Source: Cryptomeria japonica
Lineage: Eukaryota > Streptophyta > Pinopsida > Cupressales > Cupressaceae
Direction of reading: 5' to 3'
Length of the DNA stretch: 64,000 nucleotides
Assembly (NCBI RefSeq): GCF_030272615.1
Contig: NC_081413.1
Coordinates: 144,624,476 to 144,688,475, forward strand
Positions within the stretch are counted from its first letter, which is position 1. Every line of letters starts with the position of its first letter. Below the pieces are notes generated by a model. That model was not told where the DNA came from and searched no databases. It saw only the letters and a program-made list of their open reading frames with translations. Made by a program: the position numbers and the translations under genes. This document shows positions 11,317 to 22,367 of this stretch, piece after piece.

Positions 11317-12264
11317 TGCTGTCAATTGAAACTCAATTGGTTGGTTTCATTATGTTGTCATTGATGGCAACATGGTATCTTGTTCTGACTTCATGTTTTG
11401 GTTCAGTTGTGTACCGATAGGTATTTCACAGACACTATACTGGCACTGGCACCAACATCAACAGGATAGAAGGATTTCTTTGGTTACCCACAATGCAGGC
11501 TGACATGGTTTAGAATAAGGTTATCGGTATTGGAGACCGACATCTCTTCGATCCGGAATTGGCAATTTTTTTTGACATGCATGCATTTATGTTATCTAGC
11601 CGACATGTAATTTGATATTGTAATTATCTTTGTAAGCCGACATAAGATATGATAAGTTGTATAGGGTATAAAGGTTAGTTGGATTAGATCATTTTTATAT
11701 AATCATGGAAATAACATGGTGATGGATATGTGAATGTGATATAATGTGAAATATATCAAAGAGATTATATATGTGAGGATATTTATGTAAGGGTTATTCT
11801 AGTAAAGGGTTTAGGATTTCAGACCGAAATAGATAGAGCTTAAACTAGAACTATATTCAGGCATAGAAGATATTATCTTAGCAGTTCAACACTTCTCCGG
11901 ATTGTAGTTTGGATTTATATGTAGTCATTAAGGCTCTATTTGTGGTTGAGCAGTGTGCTCTAGGCTATAAGCCTTCCTATAATTGCACGCCCCTTATATT
12001 TTGTAATATCTCTTCATATAGACAGTGGATTGATATTGTGGGTCACAAATCCCACCGTGGTTTTTCCTCTTTGAGGTTTTCCACGTATAATTTTGTGTGT
12101 TATGATTGTCATTTATGTGATTAGCTTATTGGTTTATTTACTTTTTTCAATTCTGTATGTACTTGTATACCGGTTGGTGTATGCATGTTTTAATAAGGCT
12201 AAAATTAAGTCATCCGGTATAACACTGATTCACCCCCTCACCTCAGTGTTATTGGATTCCAACA
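11317..12264 (+). repeat. 3' LTR of B
   Basis: This is a 948-base LTR, the unbroken copy of the one at 4537. It starts TGCTGTCAATTG, with the TG kept, and ends CCAACA followed by the ACTAT duplication. It has two AGCCGAC motifs (11598-11604 and 11635-11641), TATAAA at 11667-11672, and a C-rich end after CTGATTCACCCCC. Confidence 0.88.
11598..11672 (+). promoter_or_regulatory. Putative LTR promoter of B (two DRE-like sites and TATA box)
   Basis: AGCCGAC occurs twice, 69 and 32 bases upstream of TATAAA. RCCGAC is the known core of the DRE/CRT element bound by DREB/CBF factors. That these copies work as such is inference. The 5' LTR of B keeps only the second site. Confidence 0.5.
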
Positions 12265-12269
12265 ACTAT

Positions 12270-12758
12270 TTTATCTTCACTCAGAGTTCCACCACAACAT
12301 TGAATTCCCATGATAATTTCATTTACCCTTTCCATGAATGCAATAATCCTTTCATCTTCTTCCATCTTAAAATTTTCATATCTCACCTAGTAACCATCAA
12401 GTTTAGCAATCTTAATAGTAGGGTCACCTTCATTAAGAGTCTCCAACTTGTCCCATATAGCCTTAGCTAATGATTTGTCAGTTAATCCCATTATTTACTG
12501 ATTAGAAAGTGCAAACAAGAGGGCTTCTCAAGCTCTACAATCATTCTCAAGCTCTTTATCCAAGTTTGTTGGAAGAGGATTGCCAAATGTCAGATTAAAA
12601 GGAGTTACTCCATTCTTTGTGATTTCCCAAATTTCCTTGCCAAGACATCTCAGACGAGTCTCCATCCAAATCTTCCATACTCTGTAGTTTTTTCCATCAA
12701 TCCTAGGAATTTTTCTCTAAAAGATAGTACCAAATGAACTTGAGCTATTAGTCGCCAT
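12270..12758 (-). pseudogene. A0 gag, 5' part
   Basis: The start codon is the reverse complement of 12756-12758 (MATNSSSFGTIF), 57 bases after the LTR. The copia gag N-terminus follows (KIPRIDGKNYRVWKIWMETR), then WDKLETLNEGDPTIKIAKL, the decayed VRYENFKMEEDERIIAFME and, before the B insertion, MGIQCCGGTLSEDKIV. Several Gln codons have become stops. The rest of the gene is at 3891-4531. The equivalent in A2 is at 52321-53388. Confidence 0.8.
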
Positions 12759-12815
12759 AGGATCTTCCTCAAGTGGTTAAGCTTCTACAGAGAAGACTAG
12801 AGCTATGATACCAAT
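12759..12815 (-). promoter_or_regulatory. A0 primer-binding site and leader
   Basis: On the minus strand TGGTATCATAGC (12813-12802) follows the LTR end by two bases, a one-mismatch tRNA-iMet primer-binding site. The leader then reads GTAGAAGCTTAACCACTTGA and GGAAGATCCT, closely matching the leaders of D, B and C. Confidence 0.8.
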
Positions 12816-12844
12816 TGTTAGATAGTTCAAATAACCAGAAGACA

Positions 12845-13623
12845 TATTGGCATTGTACACTCAGATGAGAATTGTTGATGTTGTCATTGATGGCAACCAA
12901 TTGATAACATGGTTCACAGGTTACACTAGCAACAGACATCATCTACCGACATCAACAAGAACTACAAGTTCATTCACACTAGTATCCATTTTACACTGAT
13001 AACAGTTCATACCGACACTCTAAGCCAATTTGAAATAATATTGTTTTGTATTGTAATTATATTTGTATAGCCGACATGATGTATTGTAAGGACTCATATA
13101 TGTATAAGATCTTGTAGGTCATTAAAAAAGGTGTATTAGGTAATGTAAGGAAGCATTATATGAGATGTGATAGGTTATGATAGAGAATGAACTGTATATG
13201 CATTTTGATATAATTATTTAATGAGCGAATAAGAGTAGAGAAGAGCAAAGCAAGGTTTATGGAAGAGATATCAGATAGAGCTTAAATCGATACTGAGTAG
13301 TGAGCTCTAGGCAGTTGGCCTTCCTACATGTGCAGGCCCCTATTGTACAAGTAATATTTATTCATATTGGCCTATGAGTAAATATTGTGGGTCACAAATC
13401 CCACCAAGGTTTTTCCCCTATGGGGTTTCCTCGCCAAAAATATATGTGTTGTGGTGTGTATTGATGGTTATACTTTTGTTTCTCTTTACTGCATTATTAT
13501 TTGTTTACCGATATATTAATTTGGATTATAAAGTTGCAAAAAAGTTTAAATCTTTCATCCACCGGTTAGACACTAATTCACCCCCCCCTCTTAGTGTCTT
13601 TGGGACTGATCAAGTATCTAACA
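12845..13623 (+). repeat. 5' LTR of C
   Basis: It is 779 bases long, starts TATTGGCATTG (canonical TGTTGG changed) and ends CAAGTATCTAACA. Relative to the 3' LTR it lacks about 90 bases near 13296, at GATACTGAGTAGTGAG. It has AGCCGAC at 13069-13075 and a TATATG/TATAAG stretch at 13096-13107. The conserved CACAAATCCCACC block with the paired GGTTTTTCCCC and GGGTTTCC halves is at about 13395-13433. Confidence 0.85.
13069..13107 (+). promoter_or_regulatory. Putative LTR promoter of C
   Basis: One AGCCGAC (13069-13075) lies about 25 bases upstream of a TATA-like run. In the 3' LTR the same site is mutated to AGCCACC near 32608. Confidence 0.4.
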
Positions 13624-14809
13624 ATTGGTATCAGAGCCTAGTCCTCTATTTGCAGAAGCCTAACAGTTTGAGGAATATTCTGAAACCGGTACCGATAGAA
13701 AGTTTGAGACAACAGTTGGAAGGAGCTCTTGAAAATTTTGATGCAGAAAAATTGAAGAATATCAAACTGGAAGATGAACTCAGAACTGCTAAGGAATTTA
13801 TTAAAGCACTTCAAGGTAACCTGGTTATAGCAAAGAATAAGAAAAAAGAATTACATGTGCAATTGCAAAACCAAGATGATGAAGAAAAGAAAACTCTTAG
13901 AGATATTGTAGAAAAATTGAGAAAAGAAAACAGTAACATGCAGAATGAGATGCAAGATTTAACCATGAGATTATGCAAGGATATTGAAGATAGAAAGAGG
14001 AATGAAGAAGATTTGTCCAGAAGACTTAATGAAAGATCAAATGAATCCCTAAGGCTCGGTTATGAAAATGATATGATCAAAACAAATTTGATTCACATGA
14101 AACATGACAAAGAGGAACTTATTAGACAAGTTAGCACTCTGGAAAGTGAGTTGGTCACTGCAAATGAATACAAAGACAAATTAAAGAAGAGTTCAAATAA
14201 GCTTGATGATATGCTGAAAAGTCAGAAACTTGATGGAGAAACAATTGGACTTGGATTTGAACATGGAAAAAGTTTCAGAACTGCAAACAATCATGATCAC
14301 AACAAACCGGTAAGGCAACCTAATGCTTATAAATTCAATGGGAAATGTTTTAATTGCAACAAATTTGGTCATAGAGCAAATCAATGCAGATTTAGGAGTA
14401 ATCAGAATACAAAATCATCCACCGATCAATGTTCCAAATGCAATAAAAATGGTCATAACTCAGACAACTGTAGAATGAATGTGAAATGCTATGTTTGTGG
14501 TAGATTTGGACATTTATCTAATCAATGCAAAACTCAAACTAGTCAAGGTTATGGAAAAGCTATTCAAAGAAACAATGTAACTTGTTATGCATGTAACAAG
14601 ATTGGGCATATTGAAAATTTTTATAGAATAAAGAGTGTACCAACGAACAATAAAGGATCTAATGACAAGGTAAAGAAAAGGTGAATGAAATCAAGAAAGA
14701 ATTCAGTAAACAATGGATTGGGGAGAGAGATCAGAGAAATGATGAATCTGTCTCTGCACCGACAGAACAGAGCAATCCTGTACTGGCAGGAGATTCTTCA
14801 TCTAACTAA
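13624..14809 (+). CDS. C ORF1: coiled-coil protein with four zinc knuckles
   Basis: The frame is open from the primer-binding site (TGGTATCAGAGC, 13626-13637) to 14684; a one-base frameshift there separates the last 42 codons, which end GDSSSN at 14807-14809. The Met used in B (6370) corresponds to codon ATA near 13690, so the original start seems lost and the next Met is near 13938. Roughly 210 residues of charged heptad-like coiled coil come first. Then come CFNCNKFGHRANQC (14346-14387), CSKCNKNGHNSDNC (14430-14471), CYVCGRFGHLSNQC (14487-14528) and CYACNKIGHIENFY (14583-14624). Probable role: RNA-binding, particle-forming gag-like protein. No protease or UBN2 domain. Confidence 0.75.
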
Positions 14810-15108
14810 GGAATAATCCTTAGGGGTAAAGCAACTAATTGAAAATCATGAATTTACCCTCAATTGATGGTAAGAAGTTATAATTCTTCTTTACTGACAG
14901 ATATGTGGAGTTTTCACTTCACTGGCAAAGCATTTATTGCAGCTGTAAGTTAACTTTTTGGTTATAAAGGCATTGTAACTTCTCATTTCAACTCACTAAG
15001 AATTCAAGCATTCTAAGAGAGTAACATTGAGTAGAGGCATCCCAAAGGAGAAGCAACAAAGGTTTTTCAGAGCATTCAAGGATTTCTCAGCTAAAAGGTA
15101 TTTATCTT

Positions 15109-16480
15109 ATGCAATAGCCTCCTCATCCTCCGTTCCTGAATTCGTTGCAAACCCTACCATTGTGGAGAACATAAAATGACCTAGAACTATTTTGAAAATT
15201 ATTCCTAAGATAGAAAAATTGGATGACTCCATTGGTGCATTTTCTAGAATCCCAAAAGGAGTTGCATTTACTGAAGACCCTATGACATACATACATTGTA
15301 ACATTGAAAGTTTAGGGTCTGAAGATTTGAAGAATATGTTCATGAATGTTATCACTGACAAACATGGGGTAGTCAAACCGAAACACAAGGTATTTGAGGA
15401 TTTAGAGTTCATTGACATCCTCCATATGCCATAATTCTCAGATGAAACCATCCACTATGTTCTTAGTAGGGATCACGGTGAATTTATGTGGTTAGACTCA
15501 CGTATTTAAGATCACTAAGGAAGCTATAAGAGCTATTACTGGTTTACCCTCCACCGGCACTAGGCTTGACAAGAAAAACAAAATTCCAAACAAATAGGTT
15601 ATGAGCTTAACCGATGCAACATTTGACAACAGGTCACTTAGGGTCAATGATATAAAAGACAACAATGTTAAATTTGCAAGTATGGTCATTGGTTATAAAG
15701 TTTCTCATACTAACAGACTAGATTTTGTATCTAGTTTATGCATTCATAGTTCTCATGAGATGATCTTGAATAATGCAAAAATTGACATCTGTGAATGGTT
15801 AAAGGATAAATTGCTAGAGAATTTGGATAAAATAAAAGGAGATAAGAAGGGAACCTTTAAATTTGGAAATCTGATTGTGTGTTTAATTCTTTACTTCTCA
15901 AAAGAGATTCCCAGTATTGGACATAAGGATTTTGCCTATGATGTTTCTGTTGGAAAATAGATAAAGGAGGCAATTACCGACATGGGATCTGATAGTGACA
16001 AACTAGTAAAAGAATATTTCAAGAAATTTCAAACTAAAATGAAAGAAAGGGAAAGGATTCCCCAAAGAATTGTTGATAAGTATGATAAACAAATATTCAT
16101 TGTTATTAAAAGAGATGAAATTTGGATGGAGGCAGTTACACCTAGAACTGTCTGGATTACAAAGATGGGATATGAGGTGGATTCAGACATCTTGAAATAA
16201 TATGCTAAAATACTCCTAGATGCCCCACCAGAACTGGCAGAGGAGATATTTGGTAATGTTGGAACAATAGAGAGTGGTGTTGCTATGCAGAAGCAAAGAA
16301 AGAAAAGAGAAAAGGACATGAAAGATGCTTCTAAGTTTTTTGAGATTGTCAAAAAGGGATTATTGAAACTAGATCCGATAAAAAATGTTGCTGAACAAGA
16401 AAGAAAAGTAGAAAAGCAACCAGTAGCACATATCTCACGTGTGGCTACCTCATCTGATTATGACAGTGGTAAGACAACTG
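15109..16480 (+). pseudogene. C ORF2, 5' part, of unknown function
   Basis: The likely start is the ATG at 15109, now one base out of frame with AIASSSSVPEF, which matches the start of B ORF2. The spacer after ORF1 (14810-15108) shares CCTTAGGGGTA and GGTATTTATCTTA with B. Conserved segments are IHCNIESLGSEDLKNM, KHKVFEDLEFIDILHMP, HGEFMWLDS, GTFKFGNLIVCLILYF and VIKRDEIWMEAVTPRTVWI. Two stops and a frameshift near 15510 break the frame. D is inserted at 16485 (AACTC duplication); the gene resumes at 30206. No known domain recognised. Confidence 0.7.
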
Positions 16481-16520
16481 AACTCTATTGGTATTTTGGT
16501 ATGGTTTTGTCATTGATGTC

Positions 16521-17671
16521 TGTTGGATACAATTGTTTAATTGTGTGTTGTCTTTGATGTTACACAAATGTCATATCAGTCTACCGAGTTCAGAATGTTC
16601 GGCAAAGCAGTCAGACAGAGTCTACCGAGTTCAGAATGTTCGGCAAAGCAGTCAGACAGAGTCTACCGAGTTCAGACGGTAAGAGAAGCAAGTTAAGTCG
16701 GTCTTCGAAGAATATGTGAAGGAAAGTTAGTCTATACCGAGTTCACAGTCTTTACCGAGTTAAGTCGGTCTTCGAAGAATATGAAGGAAAGTCAGTCTTT
16801 ACCGAGCTCGCAGTACTTACCGAGTTCAGTCGGCTATCGAAGAATCAGCAATGTTCACCGAGCATCAGTGAAATGTTTATGCAGTCGACCGAAGCAATAT
16901 TTAATTTATTGAAACTTGTATATGTAGCCGACCTATGTAATATTTATTGTAACTTATAATTGAGCCGACTTGGTAACCTGAATGGTATATATGAGAGATC
17001 AAGTTGCGATTTTGAAGTGTGAAAAAAAAGGAAGAGTGAAAAGTATGGAGATGTGAAGGAGCAGAAATGTGCGAATTCTGATGAAGGATCAGTGATATCC
17101 TTGAGGTGCAGAAAAGATATATGTGATCAGTAAGGATCTATTGGCGCAGAACAGAGATCTGTATCAGCAAGATAAGTTGTGTTTAATTCAGGTCACTTCA
17201 TTGTTGCTTTCTAACCATTGTAGCAGTGATACCGAAATCTCTTAACAGAGTTGGTCTAACAACCATTTTGTAAATCCTCTGACAAGGTGACAATTCGGTT
17301 GAATTGTTCTTAAGACCTTTCACAAGGCCACTCCTAGCAGGGTGATCAAATCCTCTAACCGGGTCACACCTAACAGTGTGTTTTGTAACCTTTAATAGGG
17401 TTGGCTCCTAACAGGGCTCACTTTAGAAGAGTGAAAATCAGTAACTAGTTACATTGGTGGTTTTCCCAAAATTGGGTTTCCACGTTATATCTGGTGTTAC
17501 TTGTGTTCATGTTATTTGTTTCATGCATATTAATGTTTGATGAACAATGATAAGCTAATTTACCGAGTTACAGCAGTTTATATTTTAAGACATCTAAGGG
17601 ACTTGTGGATTTATTTTTGTGGTAACTGATTCACCCCTCCCCTCTCAGTTACTCCATCCATATTTCCAACA
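16521..17671 (+). repeat. 5' LTR of E
   Basis: The LTR starts TGTTGGATACAATTG and ends CATATTTCCAACA. Near its start a unit of about 43 bases (CTACCGAGTTCAGAATGTTC then GGCAAAGCAGTCAGACAGAG) occurs twice in tandem and a third partial time (16580-16680). A second repeated block contains TTAAGTCGGTCTTCGAAGAA (16694 and 16763). ACCGAG occurs nine times in all. Promoter motifs are listed separately. Confidence 0.93.
16926..16992 (+). promoter_or_regulatory. Putative LTR promoter of E (two DRE-like sites and TATA box)
   Basis: AGCCGAC at 16926-16932 and 16963-16969 precede TATATAT at 16986-16992 by 60 and 23 bases. The same trio is present in the 3' LTR. Binding by DREB/CBF-type factors is inferred from the RCCGAC core only. 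Confidence 0.5.
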
Positions 17672-17733
17672 ATTGGTATCAGAGCTTTCGGTGCTTATAG
17701 GAAGGATTTCAAGGATCTAAGCTAAAGATCAAG
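17672..17733 (+). promoter_or_regulatory. E primer-binding site and leader
   Basis: TGGTATCAGAGC at 17674-17685 is a perfect tRNA-iMet primer-binding site. The rest of the leader (TTTCGGTGCTTATAGGAAGG and onward) differs from that shared by A, B, C and D. Confidence 0.85.
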
Positions 17734-20700
17734 ATGTCTTACAAGAGGGAAATTCCAAGGTTAAACAGAAATAACTTTTCAGCATGGCAAGGTCTCATGA
17801 GACTCCATTTGGCTTCTATTGGAGATACAGGATTGACACATCTTGACACAGAATATGTGACACCCACTGGTACACTAACTGTTGCTGATATTGCTGCAAA
17901 GAAGACTCATAACACCATGATGATAGACATTGCATCTGCCCTAAGCTATGAAGAGTTTGATGATGTCAAAGATTGCAAAACTGCATTTGAAATGTGGAAC
18001 AAGCTGAAAGATATCTATGGTGGTGATGATAATGTGAGAAGAGCCAAAGCAGAAAGCTTGAGAGGACAGTTTGATCAATTAAAAATGAGTGAGGATGAAA
18101 ATATTGCAAAATATGTTGAAAGAGTCAAAGCCAGTGTCAGTGCAATCAAAGCGTCTGGAGGTGATATCTCAGAGGAAACAGTCATAAGCAAAGTTCTCAG
18201 AACATTACTACCCATTTATGCAATCAGAGTTTCTGCAATTCAGGAAATAAGATGTGAAGCAAATCACAAGATAAATTTAGAGGCCATAGTTGGAAGATTA
18301 ACTGCATTTGAGTTAGACAACTATGACAACTATGTTCCAGCTTCCAAAAACATGGAATTAGCATTTGAAGCTAAGGTTTCACTCAAGGAGAAAGGCAAAA
18401 AGAAAAAGGAATCTCGGTCAGAAAGTGAAGATGAATCAGAACTAAGTTCAGACAGTGATCTTGAAATAATTGAAGCTCTTCTAGCAAAGAAATATTCCAA
18501 AGGCAGAGGAAAATACAGAGGCAAAGTTCCTCTAATCTGTTTTTCATGTGATGAAATTGGTCATATTGCTGCTAGATGCCCAAACAAGCAGAGCAAAGAT
18601 GAGAAGAAAGATCACAAATGGAATGGCAAAAAGGACTACAAATCATTCAAAGGTAAGAAAACATGCTTTATGGCTAAGGATTCTGATAATAGTGAAGATG
18701 AAATTGTTTATATTGCTATAAGAGATGATTCTGATAATGATGAGGAAGATAAGATGGCACTTATTTCTCATATAAGCAAAAATGATACTTGGATCATAGA
18801 CAGTGGTTGCTCTCATCATATGACTGGTGATAAAACCAAGTTTGAACATTTTATAGACTATGATGGAGGTAGTGTAAGGTTTGGTAATAATGAACCTCGC
18901 TACATAAAAGGAAGAGGTAGAATTCCTATAACCAAAGAACTTGTATTTGATGATGCCTACTGGGTTGAAGGTCTCAATCACAACTTGATGAGTGTGGCAC
19001 AGCTACTTAATAGTGGACTCAAGGTGGAATTCATGCATAGGAAGGCCAGACTGCTAAATAATCAAGGAAAGCTGATTGGATCAGGCACTCAAACAAAAGG
19101 TAATTTGTTCCGACTTGAAACAAGTGAAAATTCATGTTTTATTGCTCAAGTTGAAGAAAGTTGGTTATGGCACAAAAGGTTATGTCATGTAAATTTTGAT
19201 AACCTAGTGAAAATAAGTAAATTCAGAAAAGTAAGAGGTATTCTAGATATAAAGAAACCTGAGGTCGGTCTATGTAAGAATTGTCAAATTGGAAAGATGG
19301 GAAAGACTAGTTTCAAAAGCAAAAACTATCAATCTGAAGATATATTAGAAATTGTGCATACTGATTTATGTGGACCCATAGGAACTGAAAGTTATACAGG
19401 AGAAAAGTTCTTCATTCTTTTTGTTGATGATTACTCAAGAATGATGACTGTCATGTATTTAAGGAACAAATCAGAAGCATTTGAAAAGTTCAAATGGTAT
19501 TTGGCTAGAGTAGAAAAAGAAACAGGTAAAAGACTTAAATGTCTAAGGTCAGACAGAGGTGGTGAATTTATCTCTCATGAATTCAATAACTTTTGCATTG
19601 AAAGATGAATCAAAAGACAAGTATCAGCCCCTAGAACTCCTGAGCAAAATAGAATAGCTGAAAGAAGGAACAGATCTATCATGGATTGTGCAAGAACCTT
19701 AATGATTGAAAAGAACATTTCTATCAAATACTGGAAGGAAGCTATCAGCACTGCTGTTCATACCTTGAACCGAGTACAGCTGAAGAAGGACTCATTTCAA
19801 ACCCCCTATGAATTATGGTATGGCTACAAACCTAATGTAAGTTACCTAAAAGTATTTGGAAGTAAATGTTACATTTTGAAAGAATCTAGAAAAGGAAAAT
19901 TTGATGTGAAAGGAGATGAAGGTATATTCCTTGGATATTCTTGCAAGAGTAAAGCATATAGATGTTTGAACTTGTCTACTCAAAAAGTTATAGAAAGTGC
20001 ACATGTGAAAGTTGATGAGTTTGCAGAAAGATCTGAAGAAGAAAGCAAAAGAGAACCAAAAGATTATAGAAGATTTGTGTCTATTGAACCTGATACAATA
20101 CTAGATACATCTGCAAATCAGGAATCTTCTACTCCCGAGTCATCAGTAACCGAGTTACAGAAAGAGCAAACCGAGCCAGTATCTACCGAGTCTAATGAAC
20201 CAGAACCAGTGTCTACCGAGTCTGAAGAAACCGAACAAATATTTACCGAGCCAGTTGAAGAACAAGAGGACAATGATGAAATTCATTCTAAAGGCAAGAA
20301 ACCTGTATTAGCCAAGTATGTCAGATGACATCACTCAGCAGATCAGATCATTGGAGACAAATCTGAAGGAACCATGACAAGAGGTAAGTTGAAAAGTACT
20401 TGTTTACTTGCTGATTTTGAACCTAGAAATGTCAAAGATGCATTGGGAAATGATAGTTGGAAAGAGGCTATGAAAGAAAAGATAGAACAGATAGAGAAAA
20501 ACAAGACATGGACTCTTGTACCCAGACCTAAGGATAAAAATGTCATTGGAACTAAGTGGGTATTCAGAAATAAACTGAATGAAGATGGCAAAGTTTCAAG
20601 AAACAAAACAAGACTAGTATGTAAAGGATATGCTCAACAAGAAGGAATAGACTATGGAGAAACTTTTGCTCCTGTTGCAAGATTGGAAGGAGTCAGAACC

Positions 20701-21957
20701 TTACTTGCATATGCCGCCTACAAAGGATTCAAAGTTTATCAGATGGATGTTAAATCTGCATTTCTTAATGGTATATTGGATGAAGAGGTTTATATTGAAC
20801 AACCTGAAGGTTTTGTTGATCCACAAAAGAAGGACATGGTCTGCAAATTACATAAAGCATTGTATGGTCTGAAACAAGCCCCTAGAGCATGGTATGAAAG
20901 ATTGCATAACTATCTTATTCAGATTGGATTTCAAAGAACAAATGATAACAGTAGCTTGTATATCAAGGAAGGATCAGATAACAAAATTGTCTTAGCAGAA
21001 ATATTTGTAGATGATACTATTTTCACAGGAAATGATGATCTTTGCAAAGAATTTTCAGTACAAATGAATAAGGAATTTGAAATGTCTATGTTTGGTGAGA
21101 TCAAATTCTTTGTTGGTCTTCAAATTCAACAGAACAAAAATGGTATCTACATTACACAATCAAAATACATCAAAGAGATACTAAAAAAGTTCGGTATGGA
21201 AGATTGTAAACCAGTTGGAACTCCTATGTGTACTGGATTAAAGCTTACCAAGGAAGATGAATCACAAGAAGTAGATCAAACACTGTATAGATCTATGATT
21301 GGAAAGCTGCAGTATGTTGTTCATACTAGGCCAGATATTGCTCTTGCAGTTGGTATTGTTGCAAGATTCTCAGCAAAGCCAAGAGAAAGTCACATGACGG
21401 CAATCAAAAGAATAATGAGATATTTGAAAGGAACTGAAGAGTATGGATTATGGTACAAATTTGGAGGAAATTTTGATTTGAAAGTATTTACTGATCCTGA
21501 TTGGGCAGGAAACATTGATGACAGAAAAAGTACAAGCAAAGGAGCATTCTTTCTAGGAAAGAGATTGGTTTCCTGGACAAGCAAAAAGTAGAACTGTATA
21601 TCCCAATCTACAGCAGAAGCAGAATATGTTGCTGCAGCAGTAAATTGTTCAAATGTTGTTTGGTTTAAACAGCTATTGGCAAACATGAAAATGGAAATCA
21701 AAGAACCAATTGTTATGTTCTGTGATAATACAAGTGCAATTGACATGTCCAAGAATCCAGTGATGCATCCCAAAACCAAGCACATTGCAATAAAATATCA
21801 TTTTGTCCGAGAACTGGTGCAGGACAAGGAGATCAGATTGGAATATATTCACACAAAGGAACAAATTGCTGACATATTCACAAAACCATTAGCTAAGGAT
21901 GCATTCTTGTATCTAAGAGGTAAGTTAGGGGTCACTCCCCTATCTGAAATTCACTAA
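17734..21957 (+). pseudogene. E gag-pol polyprotein with three nonsense codons
   Basis: One frame of about 1407 codons starts at the first ATG after the leader (MSYKREIPRLNRNNFSAWQG) and ends GVTPLSEIH. Gag: UBN2-type region, then knuckle CFSCDEIGHIAARC at about residues 269-282. Protease: WIIDSGCSHHMTG with Asp356. Integrase: zinc region WHKRLCHVN with CKNCQIGK, then HTDLCGPIG, RSDRGGEF and the catalytic Glu in RIAERRN. Reverse transcriptase: [20 protein letters not shown] and catalytic FVDD near 21005. RNase [34 protein letters not shown]. Interruptions are TGA 19606-19608, TGA 20326-20328 and TAG 21589-21591, all in frame without indels. The integrase-reverse transcriptase linker carries repeated TEPVSTES-like units. 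Confidence 0.93.
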
Positions 21958-22367
21958 AGAAAAGTTTTAGTGATGCATCAACTCATCCTAAGTGAAAAAT
22001 TTACTAGTTGATGCAGTATAATCAGGAAAATATTGCATATGAATCAGTACAAAAGGTACATTATAACTCAGATAAAGTCTTATTGTCTTTGGCATGTGTT
22101 GTCAAAGAGGGAGAGTTACTGTCATATCCTTCTAAAATTTGAAAGAAAGTTCATTAAGATAAAGAGGGAAAGTTGTTTGATAAAGAGGGAGAGTTTTACC
22201 GTCCAAAGATGAAGTTAGTTCACAGAGGGAGATTATTGAAAGAAGGAGTGTTCTCTATCCAAAGGGAAAGTTATGTTGGCATGTTGCTGTCATAAAAGAA
22301 AAGACCTGTTTTTAAATTTCATTCTGCTATGACATGTTGTGTTGCCATCAATGCCAAAGAGGGAGAT
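21958..22367 (+). promoter_or_regulatory. E 3' untranslated region with repeated purine tracts
   Basis: Five related tracts occur: CAAAGAGGGAGAGTT near 22104, AAAGAGGGAAAG near 22160, AAAGAGGGAGAG near 22182, CAGAGGGAGATT near 22222, and the terminal CCAAAGAGGGAGAT touching the LTR. The terminal tract is preceded by GTTGCCATCAATG as in the other families, but its partner inside the E LTR is degenerate. Confidence 0.75.

Larger units (their letters stand above)
4537..12264 (+). mobile_element. Pol-less two-ORF LTR retrotransposon B
   Basis: It is bounded by LTRs starting TGTTGGCAATTGACACTC and ending GGATTCCAACA, with a perfect 5-base target duplication ACTAT at 4532-4536 and 12265-12269 inside A0 gag. 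Without the later solo-LTR insertion it is about 6.9 kb. It has a tRNA-iMet type primer-binding site, three G-rich polypurine stretches and two genes: ORF1 (coiled coil plus zinc knuckles) and ORF2 (unknown). No protease, integrase, reverse transcriptase or RNase H motif was found in any frame. By eye, the two LTRs differ at about 10% of positions over their first 240 bases, making it one of the older insertions. It must have moved with enzymes supplied by another element. Confidence 0.88.

Noticed and set aside
13374-13623. Start of C ORF1 at 13374 as the open frame suggests
   Set aside because: This part is LTR sequence upstream of the primer-binding site; the protein similarity with B begins only after 13640.
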